Shown: in pieces, positions 11,422 to 21,131 of the stretch
Numbering within the stretch: the stretch's first letter is position 1
How the letters are laid out: each line of letters begins with the position of its first letter
Assembly: GCF_019668465.1 (NCBI RefSeq)
Contig: NZ_AP024828.1
Location: forward strand, 4,836,001-4,900,000
Length of the DNA: 64,000 nt
DNA from: Mycobacterium senriense
Lineage (GTDB): Bacteria > Actinomycetota > Actinomycetes > Mycobacteriales > Mycobacteriaceae
Direction of reading: 5' to 3'
Position numbers and translations under genes: made by a program
Notes under the pieces: generated by a model
Database searches by the model: none
Told to the model about the DNA's origin: nothing
What the model saw: only the letters and a program-made list of their open reading frames with translations

Positions 11422-12804
11422 ATGACTCAACCACGTCATCATTACCACGGTGGGGCCATCATGCCCGCTTACACCGGACGCTTTGAAATAAACCATATTC
11501 CGGCGCTGCGACTTCCGGCAGCTACGCAGGATCCACGGGTCGCCTACCGGTTTATCCACGACGAGCTGATGCTCGATGGAAGTTCGCGGCTGAACCTAGC
11601 GACGTTCGTCACCACCTGGATGGAACCCGAGGCCGAGCAGCTCATGACCGAGACGTTCGATAAGAATCTGATCGACAAGGACGAGTACCCGGCGACCGCT
11701 GCGATCGAGCAACGCTGCGTGAGCATCGTCGCCGACCTGTTCCACGCCCCCGGATTGTCGTCTGATGACCCGGCCAGCGCGACCGGGGTGTCAACCATCG
11801 GATCCTCTGAGGCAGTGATGCTCGGCGGGCTTGCACTGAAGTGGCGCTGGCGCGCTGCGCGCAAAGCCGCGAACCAGGATGCCACCCGCCCGAACCTGAT
11901 ACTAGGCAACAACGTTCAGGTCGTGTGGGAGAAGTTCTGCCGCTACTTCGACGTCGAGGCGCGCTATCTGCCGATCGAGAAGGGCCGCTACGTCGTCACA
12001 CCCGAGCAGGTGCGGCAGGCCGCCGACGAGAACACCATCGGAGCGGTCACGATCCTGGGCACGACCTTCACCGGTGAGTTGGACCCGATCGCCGACATCG
12101 TCAGCGCGCTCGACGATCTCGCTGGCGCGCGCGGGCTCGACGTACCGGTGCACGTAGATGCGGCGATCGGTGGATTCGTCGCGCCCTTTTTGCACCCACA
12201 ACTGCAGTGGGATTTCCGGCTCGACCGGGTGGTCTCAATCAACGTCAGCGGCCACAAGTACGGACTCACATACCCGGGCATCGGTTTTGTGGTGTGGCGC
12301 GGCCACGAGTATCTGCCAGAGGATCTCGTGTTCCGGGTCAACTATCTGGGCGGCGAGATGCCGACGTTCACGCTGAACTTCTCCCGCCCCGGCAACGAAG
12401 TAGTCGGGCAGTACTACAACTTCTTGCGCCTCGGTCGCCGCGGGTACACCAGCATCATGTCGACACTGCGCGACACCGCAGTGTGGCTTGGCAAGCAGAT
12501 CGAGGCCATCCACGGGCTACAACTGGTCAGCGATGGCTCGGCGGTGCCTGTGCTGACATTCGAAGTGGTCGACGACGCCGGCTTCACGGCATTCGAACTC
12601 TCCCACGAGCTACGAGCCTTCGGCTGGCAAGTGCCGGCCTACACCATGCCGGCTAACGCCGAAGACGTTGCGGTGTTGCGCATCGTGGTTCGCGAAGGCT
12701 TCAACGCCGACCTGGCTGCGCACTTTCGCGATCGCTTGGCAACCGTGTGCACTGGCCTGAATAAGCAGGGCGTGCGCGCACAATCCACTGCCGCTACGTA
12801 CTGA
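11422..12804 (+). CDS. gadB: Glutamate decarboxylase
   Basis: The 460-residue PLP enzyme converts glutamate to GABA and CO2, consuming a proton. The PLP lysine is K279 in NVSGHKYGL; the cofactor aspartate sits in HVDAAIGG (about 244-251), and FTGELDPI is the conserved loop. The ATG at 11422 has an AGGAGG ribosome site 6 nt upstream and gives the standard length; the open frame from 11275 is untranslated leader or a weak alternative. No glutamate/GABA antiporter gene (gadC) is nearby, so export must be provided elsewhere. The HdeD-like neighbour suggests an acid-resistance unit. Confidence 0.95.
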   Translation: MTQPRHHYHGGAIMPAYTGRFEINHIPALRLPAATQDPRVAYRFIHDELMLDGSSRLNLATFVTTWMEPEAEQLMTETFDKNLIDKDEYPATAAIEQRCVSIVADLFHAPGLSSDDPASATGVSTIGSSEAVMLGGLALKWRWRAARKAANQDATRPNLILGNNVQVVWEKFCRYFDVEARYLPIEKGRYVVTPEQVRQAADENTIGAVTILGTTFTGELDPIADIVSALDDLAGARGLDVPVHVDAAIGGFVAPFLHPQLQWDFRLDRVVSINVSGHKYGLTYPGIGFVVWRGHEYLPEDLVFRVNYLGGEMPTFTLNFSRPGNEVVGQYYNFLRLGRRGYTSIMSTLRDTAVWLGKQIEAIHGLQLVSDGSAVPVLTFEVVDDAGFTAFELSHELRAFGWQVPAYTMPANAEDVAVLRIVVREGFNADLAAHFRDRLATVCTGLNKQGVRAQSTAATY

Positions 12805-13089
12805 GTCCATGCCGAGTCAGCGGAAGCCGCCGATCCCACAAGCGCGTGGTCAAAAGTGAACACAGTCGACGCGGGCTTTCTCTCGCTCGAGCGGACCACG
12901 CTCGGACGCATCATTGCTGAAATATCCTGCGGGCCGCCAGAATAGCGGTCTTCATACTCTCGAAAGTCTTAACCATCTCCAACTCTCGCCGCTGCACGTG
13001 AGCGTCGGTTCGTTCCGCATATTCGGAACATCACGCCTTTTCGGAGTCAGGTAGGACTGCCTCACTGCGACTCAACGGCAGGTAAATGG

Positions 13090-14067
13090 TCACGGAGTTG
13101 GCACCAGCCCGAGACGGACGAGGCTTCCTGCGGTTGACAGGAGCGCTTCGTCGATCGCTCGGGGGCTAAAGCTTAGGTAGGCCTTGGCCTTTCGGTTGGA
13201 CGGTCGCCCGGTCCGACCGAGGACAGGTGATGCGGCGACGGAGTCGACGCTCACCCAGGCACGCAGGATCTGTGCGGCCTGCCGCATCGTGATAGGGCCG
13301 CCATCGCAGCAGGCAATGAAGCGCTGACCCGCGGCCGCGGGGTGCGTCATCGCGCGCAGGTGGATGTCGGCAACGTCCCGGACATCAGCCACCGGAAACC
13401 GGAGGTTCGCCATCAATACCGGCTCCTCCCCGGCCATGAGCAGAGTCAGAATCGGCGCCAGAGAAGCGGAAATGTCGTCGCTGAGCGTCGGACCGAAGGT
13501 CGCGGTCGGGTTGACGACACTGAGTTCGGTTCGGCCGGCTTCGTTTTCAGCGAAGTCCCACGCCGCGCGTTCGGCGAGCACCTTGGACTTGACGTAGGCA
13601 GTGATGCCTTCACCGCCGAGATCGGTCCAATCATCCTCGGTGAACTCGCGGTCGACATCGCGGTGGCCGCAGCCGATGGCGAAGAACGACGACGTGAGTA
13701 CGACCCGCTTGACACCCGCGTCGCGAGCGGCGCGCAGGACGCGAAGCGTGCCATCACGAGCGGGCACGATCACCTCGTCTTCGTGGGCGGGCTCATCAGG
13801 TGGGTAAGGCGAGGCGACATGCAGGACGAAGCCGCTGCCGTCGACCGCCTCGGGCCAGCCGGCATCGGAGGTGAGGTCGGCGACAGCGAATGTGAGGTTA
13901 TCGCCCGGCGTTACGCCAGCATGCGCGAACATGTTTCGGACGTCGGCTTCGCGTTCGGCCGATCTCACGGTCGCGCAGACACGATAGCCGGCGTTCAGCA
14001 GTGCGAAGACGCAGTGAGAACCCACGAATCCCGACCCTCCGGTGACGAGAACCCGTTCGTTCTCCAT
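13090..14067 (-). CDS. NAD(P)-dependent epimerase/reductase (extended SDR, DFR-like)
   Basis: The 325-residue protein has the Rossmann motif TGGSGFVGSH (about 10-19), the NAG-equivalent segment HVASPYPPD and the catalytic Tyr-x-x-x-Lys as YVKSK, with LTSSFFAIG providing the catalytic serine region. This is the dihydroflavonol-reductase-like group of extended SDRs, usually annotated as aldehyde or ketone reductases. The ATG at 14067 is preceded by GAGGTGG; a GTG four codons upstream is less likely. It stands alone between gadB and the baeRF gene. The substrate is unknown. Confidence 0.9.
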   Translation of the reverse strand: MENERVLVTGGSGFVGSHCVFALLNAGYRVCATVRSAEREADVRNMFAHAGVTPGDNLTFAVADLTSDAGWPEAVDGSGFVLHVASPYPPDEPAHEDEVIVPARDGTLRVLRAARDAGVKRVVLTSSFFAIGCGHRDVDREFTEDDWTDLGGEGITAYVKSKVLAERAAWDFAENEAGRTELSVVNPTATFGPTLSDDISASLAPILTLLMAGEEPVLMANLRFPVADVRDVADIHLRAMTHPAAAGQRFIACCDGGPITMRQAAQILRAWVSVDSVAASPVLGRTGRPSNRKAKAYLSFSPRAIDEALLSTAGSLVRLGLVPTP

Positions 14068-14274
14068 GGCGCAGCCCACCTCAGCTCGTTCGTAAAATGT
14101 CGCCCTGCCATAATGATCGCCGCCAACCGGCGACGCTTCCTTCCGGTGAGACGAATTTGGCCACCCGGAGTCGTCCTGCCGGGCGCTTTAGAACCAAATA
14201 CGCAGTGCATCACGCACGCCGCCCTGTTCGTGTCTGCTCAGGCTCGACGCTCCGCGCAGTATTTTCCAGACCCG

Positions 14275-15390
14275 TCATGGTTTCGGTGGAAGCGGAAACC
14301 GCAACGACGCCGCGGCCACACACTTCATGAGGACCGTATGGGCGGAGACGTGTTTAATGGCGCCACCATCGTCTATGACGACCTGCACGAGTTCGTCAAT
14401 CACGTCGGGCACGGGCCGCACCGGCCGATCACACAGTGGGCACGTATCGCCCGCGAGGGCCAACCAGTGATCGCGGTCGCAGATCACCCCGGGTGCGATC
14501 GCGCCGTCTTGAATCAAGAGGCGATCGACGGCGGAAACGCTGCCGGCCCACAGGCACGGCTCGAGGCCGAGCACAGCCAGACCCCCGGCAGCCGACGTCT
14601 CAACGACCTCGGCGACCATCCGCTCCTCCCCGGCGCGCTCGTAGCGGTCCACAACCGCGATTGCCTGCCGTTTGAGTTCGCCAAAACTGCTCCTCGCGTC
14701 GTCGTCGACCGGGAAGGTGCCGGCGAGCACCCCCCGCAGTTCATGGGTGAGCAGGTCGAGGAAGCGCGGCAGTTCTGGGCGATGGCCGCCGACGATCAAC
14801 AGCTCGAATCCGCCGCCCCGGTAGAGCTTGTCGATCATGGTTATCACTTCGCGGAAGTGCCTTTTGGTCTGCTCCTCAAGCTTGTCCTGGTTTCGGCCCG
14901 GCTTGGCGGAAAGCGACAATGTGCCCCGCTCCTGCATCTCGTCGCGATAGAGCTCCCAGAGGCGGGCGCCCTCTCGGTCGACCGCGGCGACGCAACAGCG
15001 GTGGTACTCGTCGAGCACGGCCAGCATTGGGCGGACCCACGTGGTTTCGTCGACGATGACCCGCCCTCGGACCTGTCGTGGCAAAATCACTTCCTCGAAA
15101 AACCCGCGGCCGCTGCAGGAGAACAGCGCAACCGCGCCGGGGGGCCAGCGTTCTTGCCCCGCGACATCCATGATTCGGTCGATGTCACCGCGTATGGACA
15201 TCCTGGCGTCGTGGCCGAGGCTACGGTCCTTGGCCATCGGCCGGATGACGTGCAGCTGACTATCCACCTCGCTGCGCAGGCTAACAACGCGGCCTTGCGG
15301 CTGGCAGGGCACTCGGGCGTACTGGGAAACAACCGGCAGGCCCTGTCCATTGAATCGCAGGATCCGGTTGACGGTATCAGCCGTGATCAC
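14275..15390 (-). CDS. baeRF-type (eRF1/Vms1-like) protein
   Basis: The 371-residue protein resembles bacterial archaeo-eukaryotic release-factor-like proteins: an N-terminal domain, a middle domain (FREVITMIDKLYRGGGFELLIVGGH, PRFLDLLTHELRGVLAGTF) and a C-terminal L7Ae-like part with CPLCDRPVRPVPDVIDELV. Relatives of this group include the dormancy gene Rv2629 and peptidyl-tRNA hydrolase Vms1. A role at stalled ribosomes is inferred from family. The GTG start at 15390 overlaps the stop of the 59-residue gene upstream (GTGA), which decides it against longer frames. The zinc-knuckle-like CPLC is a single pair. Confidence 0.75.
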   Translation of the reverse strand: MITADTVNRILRFNGQGLPVVSQYARVPCQPQGRVVSLRSEVDSQLHVIRPMAKDRSLGHDARMSIRGDIDRIMDVAGQERWPPGAVALFSCSGRGFFEEVILPRQVRGRVIVDETTWVRPMLAVLDEYHRCCVAAVDREGARLWELYRDEMQERGTLSLSAKPGRNQDKLEEQTKRHFREVITMIDKLYRGGGFELLIVGGHRPELPRFLDLLTHELRGVLAGTFPVDDDARSSFGELKRQAIAVVDRYERAGEERMVAEVVETSAAGGLAVLGLEPCLWAGSVSAVDRLLIQDGAIAPGVICDRDHWLALAGDTCPLCDRPVRPVPDVIDELVQVVIDDGGAIKHVSAHTVLMKCVAAASLRFPLPPKP

Positions 15391-15566
15391 GCTGTCGGCG
15401 CAAGTTGGCTCTGGGTTCGACGACGCACCTGCATGAACTGATCGGCAAGCCATACCAGCGCGGCGCCATTAGGATCCACCCCGGGAATGATGTCGAGCAT
15501 CTGGTAAGCGTCGGCGATGCACTTCGCGAGAAAGTCGCGCTCTCTGTCCTCGTTGGCTGTTGTCAT
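15387..15566 (-). CDS. Small protein upstream of baeRF gene
   Basis: The 59-residue protein starts MTTANEDRERDFLAKCIADAYQ and is acidic then helical; no known domain is recognised. It is the first gene of a two-gene unit, coupled to the baeRF gene by a 4-bp GTGA overlap. The ATG at 15566 has an AGGAG ribosome site; the longer open frame to 15848 is Arg/Ser-rich and looks non-coding. Confidence 0.65.
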   Translation of the reverse strand: MTTANEDRERDFLAKCIADAYQMLDIIPGVDPNGAALVWLADQFMQVRRRTQSQLAPTA

Positions 15567-15671
15567 ATCTGGCTCCTGAGGGTTTGCCGGGTCCGAGATG
15601 AACACCCGGGCCTCGACTAACCTTGCCCGACTGGGCCACCGCAGAACTCGGCACTGCAGCACGAGATGCTG

Positions 15672-15687
15672 GGGCCTGAATAGGCCC
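15672..15687. promoter_or_regulatory. Perfect 6-4-6 inverted repeat upstream of the small gene/baeRF unit
   Basis: GGGCCT-gaat-AGGCCC lies 106 bp before the start at 15566. It recalls a DosR site but has four central bases instead of two between the half-site cores. It is a plausible operator for the two-gene unit. Confidence 0.4.
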
Positions 15688-15857
15688 GACGAGACAGATG
15701 AGCTGCTACACCTCTCGGCTCGGCGCATCACATGCCGAAACCTTCCGCTGAGTTCTACGATCCGTCCTCGGAGCGAAGTGCTCTGCCACCGTTGGCTTGG
15801 TGCATCGGCAGGGCAGCCTGTAGTCGCCCGCCCGATGTTACCCGGCACCAGGCACGG

Positions 15858-16118
15858 CTACAGTTCCTCTACGTAGCCGTCTGACCATTCGACGCGCGTG
15901 CCGTAATCGGGGTGCGCGTAGACATGGATGGCGTAGAGGTCTTCTAACGAGTCCCACCACACGCAGCTTCGCGCGCCCACGCGCCAGCGTTGCGCCACTC
16001 TGCCATCGGTGAATTGGCACATCTCGAACTGGACTTCATCGGGCTCGCCGTAGTTGGCCTGCTCACACTCTTTCTTCAACGCCTTGGCATGCGTTCGGTA
16101 GACGACTGCGGTTCTCAA
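15858..16118 (-). CDS. Conserved hypothetical, 86 residues
   Basis: The protein contains many aromatic and charged residues (RWRVGARSCVWWDSLEDLYAIHVY) and no recognised domain or membrane segment. Translation probably begins at a TTG at 16118 with a weak GAGAGGC site upstream. It stands alone on the minus strand between the baeRF unit and the AraC-type gene. The composition looks like a real small globular protein, but nothing about function can be said. Confidence 0.5.
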   Translation of the reverse strand: MRTAVVYRTHAKALKKECEQANYGEPDEVQFEMCQFTDGRVAQRWRVGARSCVWWDSLEDLYAIHVYAHPDYGTRVEWSDGYVEEL

Positions 16119-16657
16119 AGCTGCCTCTCGCAGTATTTGCTCAAATGTGTTCCGACCTCGCGTGATCAGTTGGTCGGCGCTTCAGTCGCCTCACGCAGCG
16201 TCTTGCCGGGGCGATGACGTCACCCATTATCGCGATGTCATTCGCTTCACTTTGACGTTTACGGTGATCACCCCGTCGGAGACACCCACGATGCCGAAGC
16301 AGCCAGCAGTCGTCCGCTCCAGAGCCTGGTTTTTTCACGTCGCCTCCCCTCGCGTCGGGACCCTCGCTGTAGCAAAGCGCACCGATACAGCCATGTGATA
16401 TCCGATAAGCGGCCCCAAATTGTCCGCTTCCCGTCAACCGGAGGCACGCAGGTTGGAGATGAACCCAGCGTTCCTGCTCGATCAACTTGGCTCTGACGGG
16501 ATCACTGCTACAGATGTTTTCTGCCGACCGGCACGGTGCAGAGGTGTACACGAATGCGTTGAATGTTTCCATGCGCGTTCCAGGCCGGTACGGCTAGCAT
16601 GCTGGTTTGAGTGAAGCGGGAGACACCAATCGCTGACACCAGGCTGGGAGCGACAAT
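16119..16657. other. Gene-free stretch of 539 bp
   Basis: Several overlapping short frames exist on both strands (for example 16141-16572 minus) but none has family support or a good ribosome site. No repeat or RNA gene is recognised. Promoters for the divergent neighbours should lie here. Confidence 0.35.
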
Positions 16658-17662
16658 TTGACCGAGCTACCCTTCGACCTGGCGCCTGAGATCCGGGCAA
16701 CGGACGTCGATGAGGCGGCCAATGCCTTAGGCCGCGTCTATGTCACCGCCGAGCTGATTCCGAACAAGACCAAATCGGTGAACATGCGGATGAATGCGGT
16801 GCAACTTCCGCTGTTTACCGCCGGCTACCTTGGCTTCGGCGCTGACATCACCATCCGGGCAAACGAGGTGACTGCCTATTACATCGATGCCCCTTTGTCA
16901 GGCAGGGCGGTGAACCGGTGGCGTGACGGCGAGCTCATCAAGACGACGACCGGGTCAGTCGCGGTGTTCACACCGGGCACGCCGTGCGTGCTTGACTGGT
17001 CCGGCGACTGCGGTCAGATCTGTCTCAAGGTTTCTGAACCGCAGATGCGAAGGCAGCTGGAAGCCATGCTCAACCGCCCTGTGCGCAAACGGATTACGTT
17101 TGCCCGGCAGTTCAATCTGAGCACCAACGCTGCACACGATTGGTACCGCTTAGTCTGGCTCTTGGCACGTGAAGCCGGGCAACCGGGTGGGCTTCTCAAC
17201 CACCGGCTCGCCGTGGCGAACTTGCAGCTTCTGCTGATCCAGGGCCTGCTGCAAATACAACCCCACAACTACACCGAAGCCTTGGCTGAAAGTGAAGGGG
17301 CGGCAAGCGCCACTGCCGCAAAGCGCGCGATCGATCTGATGCACGCACACCCGGAAACACCTTGGAGCACTGCCGACCTCGCACGAGCAACCGGGGTAAG
17401 CGCACGAGCCCTGCAGAGGGCATTTGAGCGGTCCGATCAGCCCTCGCCGATGGCCTACTTGCGGCGGCTTCGGTTACATCGGGTCCACACAGAACTTGCC
17501 GCCAGCTCACCCGACTCGGTCACGGTGACGATGGTCGCGGGCCGTTGGGGGTTCATGCACCTTGGCAGGTTTGCCAGTCTGTATCACCAGCTGTTCGGCG
17601 AATCTCCCTCGGAAACACTGCGACACCGGGTCAGCGACCCTCCCCCCACGTCGCCGTTTTAG
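16658..17662 (+). CDS. AraC-family transcription regulator (copy 1)
   Basis: The 334-residue regulator has an N-terminal cupin-like sensing domain (about 20-200) and a C-terminal double helix-turn-helix with PWSTADLARATGVSARALQRAF and VAGRWGFMHLGRFASLYHQLFGESPSETL. The conserved PHNYTEAL link is shared with the paralogue at 21128-22243. The start is a TTG at 16658 with GGGAG upstream. It may control nearby genes such as the pfpI gene; the ligand is unknown. Confidence 0.9.
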   Translation: MTELPFDLAPEIRATDVDEAANALGRVYVTAELIPNKTKSVNMRMNAVQLPLFTAGYLGFGADITIRANEVTAYYIDAPLSGRAVNRWRDGELIKTTTGSVAVFTPGTPCVLDWSGDCGQICLKVSEPQMRRQLEAMLNRPVRKRITFARQFNLSTNAAHDWYRLVWLLAREAGQPGGLLNHRLAVANLQLLLIQGLLQIQPHNYTEALAESEGAASATAAKRAIDLMHAHPETPWSTADLARATGVSARALQRAFERSDQPSPMAYLRRLRLHRVHTELAASSPDSVTVTMVAGRWGFMHLGRFASLYHQLFGESPSETLRHRVSDPPPTSPF

Positions 17663-17680
17663 CTGCGGGGGTGCAGCGCC

Positions 17681-17870
17681 TACCGAAGGATCTCCTCGGA
17701 GATGTACGGGCGTAGGAGTCCGCGGCTGCGACGAAGTTGACCCCCAGCTCGACGGCGGGCCGCAACACGCGCACGCGTTCAGTGCGGCCGGCGGGCGGGC
17801 CCCCACGCCCTTCCCCGAGAGGCGCGTCGCGCCGAAGCCGAGTCGGTGGACGGTCAGACCGCCGCCGCTG
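17681..17870 (-). pseudogene. Remnant of an aldo/keto reductase N-terminus
   Basis: On the minus strand the frame reads LTVHRLGFGATRLSGKG, then RPAVELGVNFVAAADSYA, and after a frame change PYISEEILR. This is the first beta-alpha unit of aldo/keto reductases, where the catalytic Asp-x-x-x-x-Tyr lies in the DTADSYG segment. The rest of the gene is absent. It separates the AraC-type gene from pfpI. Confidence 0.6.
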
Positions 17871-17949
17871 TGAACGCTCCGGATCCTTGGCCAGAAGTCT
17901 GAGTGGTCACGCTTCCACGACCGTACGCCGGACGGCTATGACTCAGAAG

Positions 17950-18510
17950 TCACTTAGCACGGGCCGGCGCCTTGGCGAACTGCTCCACGACGGCCCGGCA
18001 GAACGCCGGCAAATCGTCCGGTGAGCGGCTCGAAATCAAGTTCCCGTCGACGACGACCTCCTCGTCGACGACCGTGGCTCCGGCATTGCGCAGGTCCGTC
18101 CGGATGCTCGGAAACGAGGTGAGTGTGCGGCCTTTGGCGACGCCCGCCTCGACGAGCGTCCACGGGCCGTGGCAGATCACTCCGACCGGCTTACCCGAAC
18201 CGACGAAGTCGCGGACAAACGCGACTGCTCGATCGTCGATTCGAAGCTTGTCGGGATTGACCGTGCCGCCGGGTAGAAGCAACGCGTCATAATCGTCGAC
18301 AGACGCCTCAGAAATCTCCCTGTCGACGTCAAAGCTGCCACCATCATCTAGATCGTTGTTTCGGGCCTGGATCTGTCCCGAATGTAGCGACAGCAGTTCA
18401 GTCTGCGCCCCGGCCTCCTGAACCTGGTCCCGGGGGACTTGCAGCTCGACCCGCTCCACGCCGTCGGCCGCGAGTATCGCAACCCTTTTGCCCTGCAATG
18501 CGTCTGCCAT
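17950..18510 (-). CDS. PfpI/DJ-1 family protein (copy 1)
   Basis: The 186-residue protein has the type 1 glutamine-amidotransferase-like fold with the nucleophile cysteine in VGVICHGPW, preceded by the glycine-rich DALLLPGGTVNPDKLR and followed by SRSPDDLPAF. Such proteins act as proteases, glyoxalases or deglycases in stress; the exact activity is unknown. The ATG at 18510 follows a GGAAGGAA site. Close paralogues are at 48640-49200 and, degenerate, at 33570-34151. Confidence 0.92.
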   Translation of the reverse strand: MADALQGKRVAILAADGVERVELQVPRDQVQEAGAQTELLSLHSGQIQARNNDLDDGGSFDVDREISEASVDDYDALLLPGGTVNPDKLRIDDRAVAFVRDFVGSGKPVGVICHGPWTLVEAGVAKGRTLTSFPSIRTDLRNAGATVVDEEVVVDGNLISSRSPDDLPAFCRAVVEQFAKAPARAK

Positions 18511-18763
18511 TTTGAAAGTTCCTTCCGTCGCTGAACGCCACCAGCGCACCCTTGCACCGACATCCCGCCGGACTCTTCACCCTCCGAGGCCTAAATTGAT
18601 GACGGCATTTTGCAGCGGTGGGCCGAATTCGCGCGCACCATCACCTCAGATCGATTGTCCCGCAACGGCTATCGGCTATGGTCTGCCCTTATCCCTATTG
18701 GTTGAATCGGCGCCGTCCCGGGTACAGCGGGGATGTCAGGTCGGGAAATGATGAGGTGGGGCC

Positions 18764-20518
18764 ATGACTGTGGATACATCAGGACCGACGGCGGGCATCG
18801 ATCACCGTGCCGAGCTTCCAAGCTTGTACGGCGTTTTCATTCTGTCTTCGTTGATGTTCGACGGTCGCCCGGCCAACGCCGTACTGGAATTGGCCGCGGA
18901 GGCAGTGCAATGCCTGGGCAAGTGCTTTACTGAAACCGCCTATCGGTTGGTCGACGGATCCCTGGTCCATAACAGCGATCCTGACCGCCCGCTGGACAGC
19001 GCCCTCGACGCGGCCATCGCCGCCAGCCTGGGCGTCGATCACGAGATCGTGCTCCCCGACTCGAATTGGCGATATGCGATCACGCTGCGCACCACCGATG
19101 CCGTCACCGGTGTCCTGGTTGTCCGCGCCCAGGATCCCGCCTCCTGCCACGAGTTGGTGTTGCTCAAAGCACTCGCGCAACAGGCGGCCACCGCGATGGC
19201 AAGTGCCGACGTCATCGAAAGGGGACGACGCCAACACATCCAGCTCAGGGAGCTGACTGACAGACACGAGAAGGCGATTCGCCGGATGTCACGCAGCGTG
19301 GCCGAACTCGAGCGACGGGAGCACATCCATAAGGCTCTGACCAACCTGTCCGGATCGGCGGATGCGGCCGGAATTGCAGACGCATTGCACGACCTGACCT
19401 CATTGACAGTCTCGGTCGAGGACACGTTTGGAAACTTGCGAGCATGGTCGCCCGCGCCGATTCCCACCGCATATCGGGCGGTCGGCGGGGGCAACCGCGA
19501 AGACGTGATTCGCAACGCAGGATCGCATGGACACCACAGCGACTGCGGGAACCGGATCTTCAGCCTTATCCGCGCAAAGGCAGATTTCCTGGGAGTCGTC
19601 GTGCTGCACGATCCGCAGCGCCGGGCTGATCTGCTCGATATCTTCGCGCTGGAATACGCGGCGGCGGTGTTGGCAGTGGAATTCTCCCATCAGCGCTCAC
19701 TCGCAGAAACGGAGTTGCGACTGAGTCGGGATCTGGTCGACGATCTGCTCGCCGGAACTGATAATGCGACGGCATATGCCCGGGGTGAGGCCCTGGGTTA
19801 CAACCTGCGCAGGCCGCATCGGGTGACGGTCCTGCAGTGGAGCGCCGAAATCGACGGCGCCCTCATCGCCCGGTCGGCCACTCGGTGGGCGACCTCCGCG
19901 GGTTTGCGCCCGCTTTGCGCGCGCCGCCCGTCGATGACGATCCTGCTCACCGAGGATTTGCCCGAGCCACGTTCTCTGTATCGTGCGATATCCGCGGCTG
20001 TTGGGAACGGGCGTGGGTGGATCGCGATCGGGTCGGTCGCGACAACTCCCTCCGAGCTACCGCGGTCCTTCGCAGAGGCCCGACGAACCTTGCGCATGCA
20101 GAAAGCTTCGGTAGGCCGGCACGGTTTCCGTCGTTTTGATGACCTAGGCGTGTGCCGAATCCTCGATCCGAGCGACAACAGCCCTGAGGTTCGTGAATTC
20201 CTAGCGGAATGGCTAGGCCCCCTCATGGCATATGACCAGGAGAAAAACGCCGAACTGGTCAACACCCTGGCGCGCTATCTGGATTCCGGAGGGAATTACG
20301 ATCACACGGCGCGCGCGCTCAACATTCACCGCAGTACCCTGCGTTACCGCCTCGGGCGCATCCGCGACATTTCGGGCCACGACCTGCAGAATGTGGAGAC
20401 GCGCCTCAACCTTCACCTCGCCACAAAAGTTTCCGAGATGATCGGGGAAACGCAGCCAATCACGCGGGCTACCAGCGCCGGCGAGCGAGGGCCCTCAGAT
20501 GAACGGATGCCAAAATAG
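18764..20518 (+). CDS. PucR-type GAF/helix-turn-helix regulator (copy 1)
   Basis: The 584-residue protein has an N-terminal sensor with GAF-like features (about 40-170), a coiled linker (ELTDRHEKAIRRMSRSVAELERRE), a second sensor and a C-terminal PucR helix-turn-helix (LDSGGNYDHTARALNIHRSTLRYRLGRI). It is a transcription activator of the CdaR/PucR group. A paralogue lies at 29625-31280. It is divergent from pfpI copy 1, so it may control it. Signal unknown. Confidence 0.9.
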   Translation: MTVDTSGPTAGIDHRAELPSLYGVFILSSLMFDGRPANAVLELAAEAVQCLGKCFTETAYRLVDGSLVHNSDPDRPLDSALDAAIAASLGVDHEIVLPDSNWRYAITLRTTDAVTGVLVVRAQDPASCHELVLLKALAQQAATAMASADVIERGRRQHIQLRELTDRHEKAIRRMSRSVAELERREHIHKALTNLSGSADAAGIADALHDLTSLTVSVEDTFGNLRAWSPAPIPTAYRAVGGGNREDVIRNAGSHGHHSDCGNRIFSLIRAKADFLGVVVLHDPQRRADLLDIFALEYAAAVLAVEFSHQRSLAETELRLSRDLVDDLLAGTDNATAYARGEALGYNLRRPHRVTVLQWSAEIDGALIARSATRWATSAGLRPLCARRPSMTILLTEDLPEPRSLYRAISAAVGNGRGWIAIGSVATTPSELPRSFAEARRTLRMQKASVGRHGFRRFDDLGVCRILDPSDNSPEVREFLAEWLGPLMAYDQEKNAELVNTLARYLDSGGNYDHTARALNIHRSTLRYRLGRIRDISGHDLQNVETRLNLHLATKVSEMIGETQPITRATSAGERGPSDERMPK

Positions 20519-20744
20519 TTGCCGCTCGGCCGCCCGTCGGCTCCATGGGCGCCTTGCATCGCTAATCATTGACTCCGTTGACCTTTTGTCATGGGTAGAA
20601 CGTTGTTCCTCCGCTCCCCAGCCGACCGACCAGCACCGAGACCCACTGGTGATGGGGGTGCGGCGCAGATCGGACAGCGCCGGGACGCTCGACGGATATC
20701 GAGACACCCATTGGCTTGCTTGACTCTCTAGAAGCACTAGGGAG

Positions 20745-21131
20745 GTGGGGTCAGTCAGCGAGCGTGAAGCAGAAGGCCAAGAAGGGGGGTCGTTCTCGTA
20801 CACCGTGCAACGACTTCCCGACACCACGAGCATCGTCTACGCGACAGGTGTGCTCGACGGTGAAACACACGCAGGGCTGTCCCGCGTCATCGCCGACGAA
20901 TTGACACAAGAGCCGGCACAGCTGGTGCTGGAGCTTTCAGGCGCGACGTCCATCGATGACGCCGCTGTCGAGACCTTGGTCGGCGCTACGGCGCTGGCGG
21001 CAGAGTCCGACACATCGTTCTGCCTAGTCATGTCGCCGACCGGTCCCATCGCGAGAGTTCTCGCAGCCGCCGATCTGCTCGAGCGATTCGAAATCTTTGC
21101 GACGGTCGACGAAGCGCAACGTCACCCCTAG
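20745..21131 (+). CDS. STAS-domain (anti-anti-sigma-like) protein
   Basis: The 128-residue protein is one STAS domain (about 18-115) with LVLELSGATSIDDAAVETLVGA, where the usual phosphorylatable serine segment DxSG is replaced by GATSIDD. It may act as an anti-sigma-factor antagonist or bind a ligand. The GTG start at 20745 has a GGGAG site. It ends in a 4-bp overlap with the convergent AraC gene. No partner kinase gene is seen. Confidence 0.8.
   Translation: MGSVSEREAEGQEGGSFSYTVQRLPDTTSIVYATGVLDGETHAGLSRVIADELTQEPAQLVLELSGATSIDDAAVETLVGATALAAESDTSFCLVMSPTGPIARVLAAADLLERFEIFATVDEAQRHP

Noticed and set aside
13342..15441. 699-codon plus-strand frame
   Set aside because: It runs antisense through both the SDR and the baeRF genes, which have clear motifs on the minus strand.
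16141..16572. Possible 143-codon gene in the gene-free stretch
   Set aside because: No ribosome site, no family resemblance and a composition like non-coding DNA.
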